Below are positions 25,371 to 29,267 of a stretch of DNA of 29,267 nucleotides, piece after piece. The stretch spans positions 1 to 29,267 of the forward strand of contig CALLKA010000116.1 in NCBI GenBank assembly GCA_938008665.1. Direction: 5' to 3'. The notes under the pieces were generated by a model. The model had not been told where the DNA came from. It made no database searches and worked only from the letters and a program-made list of their open reading frames with translations. Position numbers and translations under genes: made by a program. The DNA comes from an uncultured Bacteroidota bacterium. GTDB taxonomy: Bacteria; Bacteroidota; Bacteroidia; Chitinophagales; Chitinophagaceae. Each line of letters starts with the position of its first letter. Within the stretch, counting starts at the first letter, position 1.

Positions 25371-26071
25371 GTACCCTCAAGCATACCATTTTACTAGTGG
25401 AAGATGAGCTGCATTTGCATGAAGCGCTAAAGTTAAATTTAACATTGGAAGGATATGAGGTAAGCTCTGCTTATGATGGTCCTAAGGCATTACAGCAAAT
25501 TCAGGGTGCCAGTTTTGATTTGATTATTTTAGATATTATGTTACCAGGTATTGACGGATATTCAATTATTGAAACTGTTCGTATACATAACAATAACACG
25601 CCTATTTTAATATTAAGCGCAAAAAACACCAGCGCAAATAGGGTACAAGGTTTAAAGATTGGCGCAGATGACTACATGACCAAACCTTTTAATTTGGAAG
25701 AGCTTTTATTAAGGGTATCTAAATTGATCCAAAAATCAGGCGTGAATAGTGTTGTTCAAAATAATTTTGAGCAATATTCATTTTCAGGTAATACAGTACA
25801 CTTTACCTTACTCGAAGCCACATTGTATAACGGTGAAAAGATTAATTTAACCAAAAAGGAAGCAATGCTTTTAAAGTTGTTGATTGAAAATAAAAATACC
25901 ATTATTACAAGGGAGCGCATATTACAAAGTGTATGGGGGTATAATGTATTTCCGAACACCCGTACCATTGACAATTTTATTCTAAATTTTAGAAAATATT
26001 TCGAATTGGACAGCAAATCACCTTTGCATTTTATCTCCATCCGGGGGATAGGCTATAAATTTCAAGATTAA
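25367..26071 (+). CDS. OmpR/PhoB family DNA-binding response regulator
   Basis: This 234-residue protein has a receiver domain with acidic residues Glu12-Asp13, phospho-acceptor Asp56 in LDIMLPGIDGY, switch Ser84 and Lys106 in TKPF. A C-terminal OmpR-type winged helix (about 135-234) follows; its KKEAMLLKLL, ITRERILQSVWGY, RTIDNFILNFRKYF and IRGIGYKF are classic. It should be phosphorylated by the overlapping histidine kinase gene product and regulate transcription in the cytoplasm. Its start ATG overlaps the kinase stop by 4 bases. It is the last gene of the yicC-gldH-kinase-regulator run. Confidence 0.95.
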   Translation: MSTLKHTILLVEDELHLHEALKLNLTLEGYEVSSAYDGPKALQQIQGASFDLIILDIMLPGIDGYSIIETVRIHNNNTPILILSAKNTSANRVQGLKIGADDYMTKPFNLEELLLRVSKLIQKSGVNSVVQNNFEQYSFSGNTVHFTLLEATLYNGEKINLTKKEAMLLKLLIENKNTIITRERILQSVWGYNVFPNTRTIDNFILNFRKYFELDSKSPLHFISIRGIGYKFQD

Positions 26072-26076
26072 TCTGT

Positions 26077-26103
26077 AGGGATGCAATCTGTGGCCCTTTT
26101 TTT
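26077..26103 (+). terminator. Weak hairpin with T-run after the response regulator
   Basis: AGGG (26077-26080) can pair with CCCT (26094-26097) around a 13-base loop, followed by a run of seven T bases. The stem is only 4 bp, so this is a tentative terminator for the operon. A direct repeat AATCTGT (26070 and 26085) lies in the same stretch. Confidence 0.3.
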
Positions 26104-26114
26104 CGTTAATACTT

Positions 26115-26127
26115 GTAGTTAAACTAC
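26115..26127. repeat. Perfect palindrome 4 bases before the arginase-like gene
   Basis: GTAGTT and AACTAC flank a single central A, immediately upstream of the ATG at 26132. The flanks also carry a direct repeat, ACTTG on each side. It could be a small operator or a translation-controlling hairpin; no regulator is assigned. Confidence 0.4.
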
Positions 26128-26131
26128 TTGC

Positions 26132-27265
26132 ATGTCATTGTCGTCTATTAAAGATTTTTTAGAACCTATTAATATCGCTCATATATCCAATGATGAGGGG
26201 TATCGCGATACGCAGCTAGGAAAACATATTAAAGTAAACGAGGGGAACCTCCCTGATATAATAGATGCAGATATTGTCATTATTGGGGCTGGAGAATGCA
26301 GGGGTGCGGGCCATGCTTTACACGGTCATACTGCCGCAAATGCGATTCGGACCGCCTTGTATGATTTGTACTATTGGCATGCACAGGTAAATGTGGTGGA
26401 TATTGGAAATGTGAAAAATGGACAAAGCATTCAAGATAGCTATGCGGCTCTTCGGACGGTAATATCTGAATTGCTTTTGCAGAATAAAAAAGTTGTAATT
26501 ATAGGCGGGGCACATGATTTAACCCTTGCACAATATCATGCGTATACTTCCATACCTACTTTAGTCAATGCAGTTGTAGTGGATGCAAAAATTGACTTGG
26601 ACTTAGAGGCGCGCTTACCTAGGGATCATTTTTTAGAAGAATTATTTACAGGCCTGCCTAATCATTTGAATCATTATAGTCATATTGGTTTTCAAAGTTA
26701 TTTTATGCATCCGCATATGTTGGAAACGATTGATAAACTCAGGTTTGATTGTTTTAGATTGGGAAAGGTTCGGGAAGGTATTGAGGAAATGGAACCAGTC
26801 ATTAGGGATAGTCACATGATGAGTTTTGATATTAGTGCAATCCAAAATGCACAAGCACCCGCAAACTTAGTTACTCCGAATGGTTTTAATGGCGAAGAGT
26901 CCTGTACATTAATGCAATATGCGGGGATGAGTTGGAAAACAAGTACTATTGGATTGTTTGGTTACCAAGCTGAACTAGATGTAAACAATATGACAGCCAT
27001 TCAAATTGCGCAAATGTTTTGGTACATTATGGATGGGGTACAAAAAGGTAAAAAAGAAGCGCCATTAACGGAATCAGATAGGTTTAAAGAATTTCATATA
27101 GCATTCTCAGACATCGAAACCAATTTTTTACAAAGCAAGAGTACGGGCAGATGGTGGATGCAAATGCACAATAATGAATGGGCGCCTTGCAGTTACAAAG
27201 ATTATTTAGTAGCTTCCAATAACGAAATTCCAGAAAGATGGTTAAGGGCCTTAGAAAGGGAGTAG
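26132..27265 (+). CDS. Arginase/agmatinase (ureohydrolase) family protein with altered metal site
   Basis: This 377-residue protein has the ureohydrolase fold order: IIGGAHDLTLAQ (first motif, His128), VVDAKIDLD (second motif, residues 150-157) and MSFDISAIQN (third motif, residues 230-239), plus EES at 255-257 near the C-terminal glutamate. In active arginases these read GGxHS/D, DAHxD and SFDxD and bind two manganese ions. Here the second-motif histidine is Lys153 and the third-motif second aspartate is Ser235; the other ligands remain. Enzymes of this family hydrolyse guanidino compounds (arginine, agmatine, formiminoglutamate); whether this one does is doubtful. It overlaps the downstream PBP4-like gene by 28 bases, so the two are probably co-translated. 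Confidence 0.83.
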   Translation: MSLSSIKDFLEPINIAHISNDEGYRDTQLGKHIKVNEGNLPDIIDADIVIIGAGECRGAGHALHGHTAANAIRTALYDLYYWHAQVNVVDIGNVKNGQSIQDSYAALRTVISELLLQNKKVVIIGGAHDLTLAQYHAYTSIPTLVNAVVVDAKIDLDLEARLPRDHFLEELFTGLPNHLNHYSHIGFQSYFMHPHMLETIDKLRFDCFRLGKVREGIEEMEPVIRDSHMMSFDISAIQNAQAPANLVTPNGFNGEESCTLMQYAGMSWKTSTIGLFGYQAELDVNNMTAIQIAQMFWYIMDGVQKGKKEAPLTESDRFKEFHIAFSDIETNFLQSKSTGRWWMQMHNNEWAPCSYKDYLVASNNEIPERWLRALERE

Positions 27266-28554
27266 TCACTCCATTATATTTATTATCAATTGTATTTATT
27301 GTTTTATTAAGTGCTTGTAGTATACAAAAAGCGCAAAAAACATTATTGCAAACCACCGCGCTTAAGGGCGCTCATGTAGGTATTGCAGTATACAATGATA
27401 CCAAGCAAGCTTGGCTTGATCAATACCAAAGCGATCACTATTTTACACCTGCTAGTAACACCAAAATTTTAGCTACCTATGTAGGTTTGAAATATTTGGG
27501 TGATTCCTTGCCTGGATTTGGCATGGCCGAAAATGCAGATACGCTTTTTTTAACCCCATTGGGGGATCCTAGTTTTTTACATCCCGATTTTAGCTACCAG
27601 CCGGTGATTGAACTAATTAAAAACACCCACAAGCAAGTAGTGATTCAACCTACAAAAGCCAATGACCAATTTGGACATATGGGCAATGGCTGGGCTTGGA
27701 ATGATTATGGCGAGGACTACCAACCAGAACGTAGCAGAATGCCTATTTATGGCAATGTGGTACATTTTTATCAAGGCAATGGAAAATTAGCAATTAAGCC
27801 GTTTACTTTTTTTAAGGATATTACTGATATAAGCACGGTTTATCAAAAAAACTGGACTCGGAAATTAGTGGGGAATCATTTTTATACCACTGGTCAAAAA
27901 AATACAGCACCTTATTTTCAGGTGCCATTTGATTCGTATTTCGAACCCAATTTGCCTTTGTATTTACTTCAAGATACTTTAAAAGTAAAACTAAATATTG
28001 GAGATGATATTTCGAAAATGCAACAATATATTATTAAAACAGTTCCAACAGATTCACTGTTAAAAATTATGATGCGTCGTAGTGATAATTTTTTTGCAGA
28101 ACAAGTTTTATTAATGGGATCTCAGCAGTTGTTGGGCAAGATGGATGATGCAGCTTTGATTGATAGCGCTAAGAAATTATTTTTTGCAGACCTGCCTCAA
28201 CGAATGCGTTGGGTAGACGGCAGTGGATTGAGTCGCTATAATCTAAATACCCCCGAAAATCATATTGCTATTTTACAACAGATGCATGCTAAGTTCGGTG
28301 AAGCACGTGTAAAAAATATTTTTGAAAAAGGCGGAGAGGGTACTATTGCCGCTTATTATAAGAACTTCCCTGGTACGATTTATGCTAAGACTGGTACACT
28401 GGGCGGTCAAGTTGCTTTAAGTGGTTTTATATACACACCCAAAAAACAAAAACTGTTTTTCTCAGTATTGGTTGCTAATCATATGAGTAAATCAAGTGCG
28501 CAGGTTAGAAGAGCTGTTGAAACTTATTTAACAAGCGTAACGAAAGGGATGTAA
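27238..28554 (+). CDS. dacB: D-alanyl-D-alanine carboxypeptidase/endopeptidase, PBP4 (S13) family
   Basis: This 438-residue protein carries an N-terminal signal with lipobox LLSAC (Cys27), so it is probably a periplasmic lipoprotein. The three penicillin-binding motifs are present: SxxK at Ser73-Lys76 (PASNTK), SDN at 282-284 and KTG at 384-386 (YAKTGTLGG). It should cleave D-Ala-D-Ala ends or cross-links of peptidoglycan. The length is slightly under that of E. coli PBP4. The start ATG lies inside the arginase-like gene (28-base overlap, other frame); no later ATG leaves the signal peptide intact. It converges with mutL with 4 bases between the stop codons, and no terminator is visible. Confidence 0.92.
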   Translation: MVKGLRKGVVTPLYLLSIVFIVLLSACSIQKAQKTLLQTTALKGAHVGIAVYNDTKQAWLDQYQSDHYFTPASNTKILATYVGLKYLGDSLPGFGMAENADTLFLTPLGDPSFLHPDFSYQPVIELIKNTHKQVVIQPTKANDQFGHMGNGWAWNDYGEDYQPERSRMPIYGNVVHFYQGNGKLAIKPFTFFKDITDISTVYQKNWTRKLVGNHFYTTGQKNTAPYFQVPFDSYFEPNLPLYLLQDTLKVKLNIGDDISKMQQYIIKTVPTDSLLKIMMRRSDNFFAEQVLLMGSQQLLGKMDDAALIDSAKKLFFADLPQRMRWVDGSGLSRYNLNTPENHIAILQQMHAKFGEARVKNIFEKGGEGTIAAYYKNFPGTIYAKTGTLGGQVALSGFIYTPKKQKLFFSVLVANHMSKSSAQVRRAVETYLTSVTKGM

Positions 28555-28558
28555 TTTT

Positions 28559-29267
28559 CTATTTACTAAACAATCGATCTAGATAGTCTTCATTGAATTC
28601 AATGAATGTAGGTGCGCCAGACGCAGTGGTATTGGGTATATCACATTCACTCAAAGACTCAATCAGTCCATGCATTTCTTTTTGACCTAAGTTCTGTCCG
28701 GCTTTGATGGCCATTTGGCGGGCCATGCAACGGATAAGTTTTTCTCTTTTGCTGAATTTTAAATCCGCACTAAAATGCTTGAACTGTTCAAGTAAAAGTT
28801 CAATGGCATTTTTTTCATTCCCTGCAAGTACATCTGCTGGTATACCTTGAATGATGAAACTATTTTGACCAAAGGATTCAATTTCATAACCAATATTCGC
28901 CAAATCCTCGATCATTTCTTCCAATAAGACCGCGTCGGCTGCGCTTAACTCCAATACTACAGGGAATAGACTCTTCTGTGTGGCATGTGGTTGTAAACTA
29001 GCTTTTTGGTATTTCTCGTACAATACTCTTTCGTGTGCTAATTGCTGATGAATGATAATTAATCCACTCTTTGTTGGGGCGATAATATAGGTCTGGTGCA
29101 GTTGCATTAAAAATGCGTCTTCAGGAACTGACAATGATTCATCTTCTTTATATAATCCCATCGAAGAAGACTTGACAATGAACTCCTGATTGGCAGTAGG
29201 CATTTCTGTAAAAAAACTTTTCCAGTCCTGTTGTCCTGCTTGATCTGATTTAGGAATAAAATGTGCT
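28559..29267 (-). CDS. mutL: DNA mismatch repair protein MutL, C-terminal part (cut by right edge)
   Basis: The minus frame is open to the window edge; the ATG at 29203 is internal, as coding-like sequence (AHFIPKSDQAGQQDWKSF) continues upstream of it. The roughly 235 residues seen are the MutL C-terminal dimerisation domain. AFLMQLHQTYIIAPTKSGLIII followed by HQQLAHERVLYE replaces the usual DQHAxxERxxYE, and CMARQMAIKAGQ matches the conserved A-C/R-x-x-A-I-K-A-G block. The end (NTTASGAPTFIEF) occupies the place of the CPHGRPT motif. The ATPase domain lies outside the window. In mismatch repair MutL links MutS to strand incision and removal; the endonuclease residues appear altered here. Confidence 0.9.
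   Translation of the reverse strand, partial: AHFIPKSDQAGQQDWKSFFTEMPTANQEFIVKSSSMGLYKEDESLSVPEDAFLMQLHQTYIIAPTKSGLIIIHQQLAHERVLYEKYQKASLQPHATQKSLFPVVLELSAADAVLLEEMIEDLANIGYEIESFGQNSFIIQGIPADVLAGNEKNAIELLLEQFKHFSADLKFSKREKLIRCMARQMAIKAGQNLGQKEMHGLIESLSECDIPNTTASGAPTFIEFNEDYLDRLFSK

Noticed and set aside
26070..26091. Direct repeat AATCTGT, two copies
   Set aside because: It is only 7 bases with two copies in AT-rich DNA, so a chance occurrence is likely; not a repeat array.

Overview
The window looks like ordinary chromosomal backbone of a low-GC Bacteroidota bacterium, most likely in or near the Chitinophagaceae. The evidence is AT-rich codon use, many short-signal lipoproteins, a gliding-motility lipoprotein (GldH), a carboxypeptidase-regulatory-domain protein, Bacteroidota-style RecQ and MutL, and several intergenic copies of the Bacteroidota -7 promoter element TAnnTTTG. 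I see no integrase, transposase, phage gene, CRISPR array, rRNA or tRNA. No gene-free stretch exceeds 300 bases; the longest is 277 bases, upstream of asd.

Layout. Bases 1-2816 (minus strand): a partial FabH-like ketoacyl-ACP synthase III, a GDP-mannose pyrophosphorylase and an arabinose-5-phosphate isomerase, which suggests envelope sugar supply. 3056-6375: recQ, convergent with a DUF3089 lipoprotein hydrolase. 6514-8584: a chromate-type transporter and a secreted carboxypeptidase-regulatory-domain protein. 8660-12808: an RND efflux adaptor and pump without a TolC partner. 12890-15861: an HGSNAT-like membrane acyltransferase and typA/bipA. A strong two-way terminator separates typA from obg (15955-16956, minus), which follows a TetR regulator on the same strand. 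17829-20025: a PfkB-family kinase, then asd behind a long leader. 20074-22155: ligA (minus). 22259-22981: a Nudix/winged-helix regulator. 23043-26071: a tightly coupled run yicC-gldH-histidine kinase-response regulator. 26132-28554: an arginase-like protein overlapping a PBP4-type D,D-carboxypeptidase. 28559 to the right edge: the C-terminal part of MutL (minus).

The most interesting signal is the asd leader (18747-18907). It has an exact -7 promoter box, a 14-codon ORF with five lysine codons, and then two mutually exclusive hairpins, the second a terminator. The stop codon sits three bases upstream of the first pairing arm. This is the geometry of ribosome-mediated attenuation in front of a lysine/threonine/methionine pathway gene. 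It is an inference from the sequence alone.

Other points of note are two proteins with substituted active-site residues (an arginase-like protein and MutL), a Nudix domain with most of its metal-binding glutamates gone, the gldH-two-component operon, and several perfect inverted repeats near gene starts or ends.
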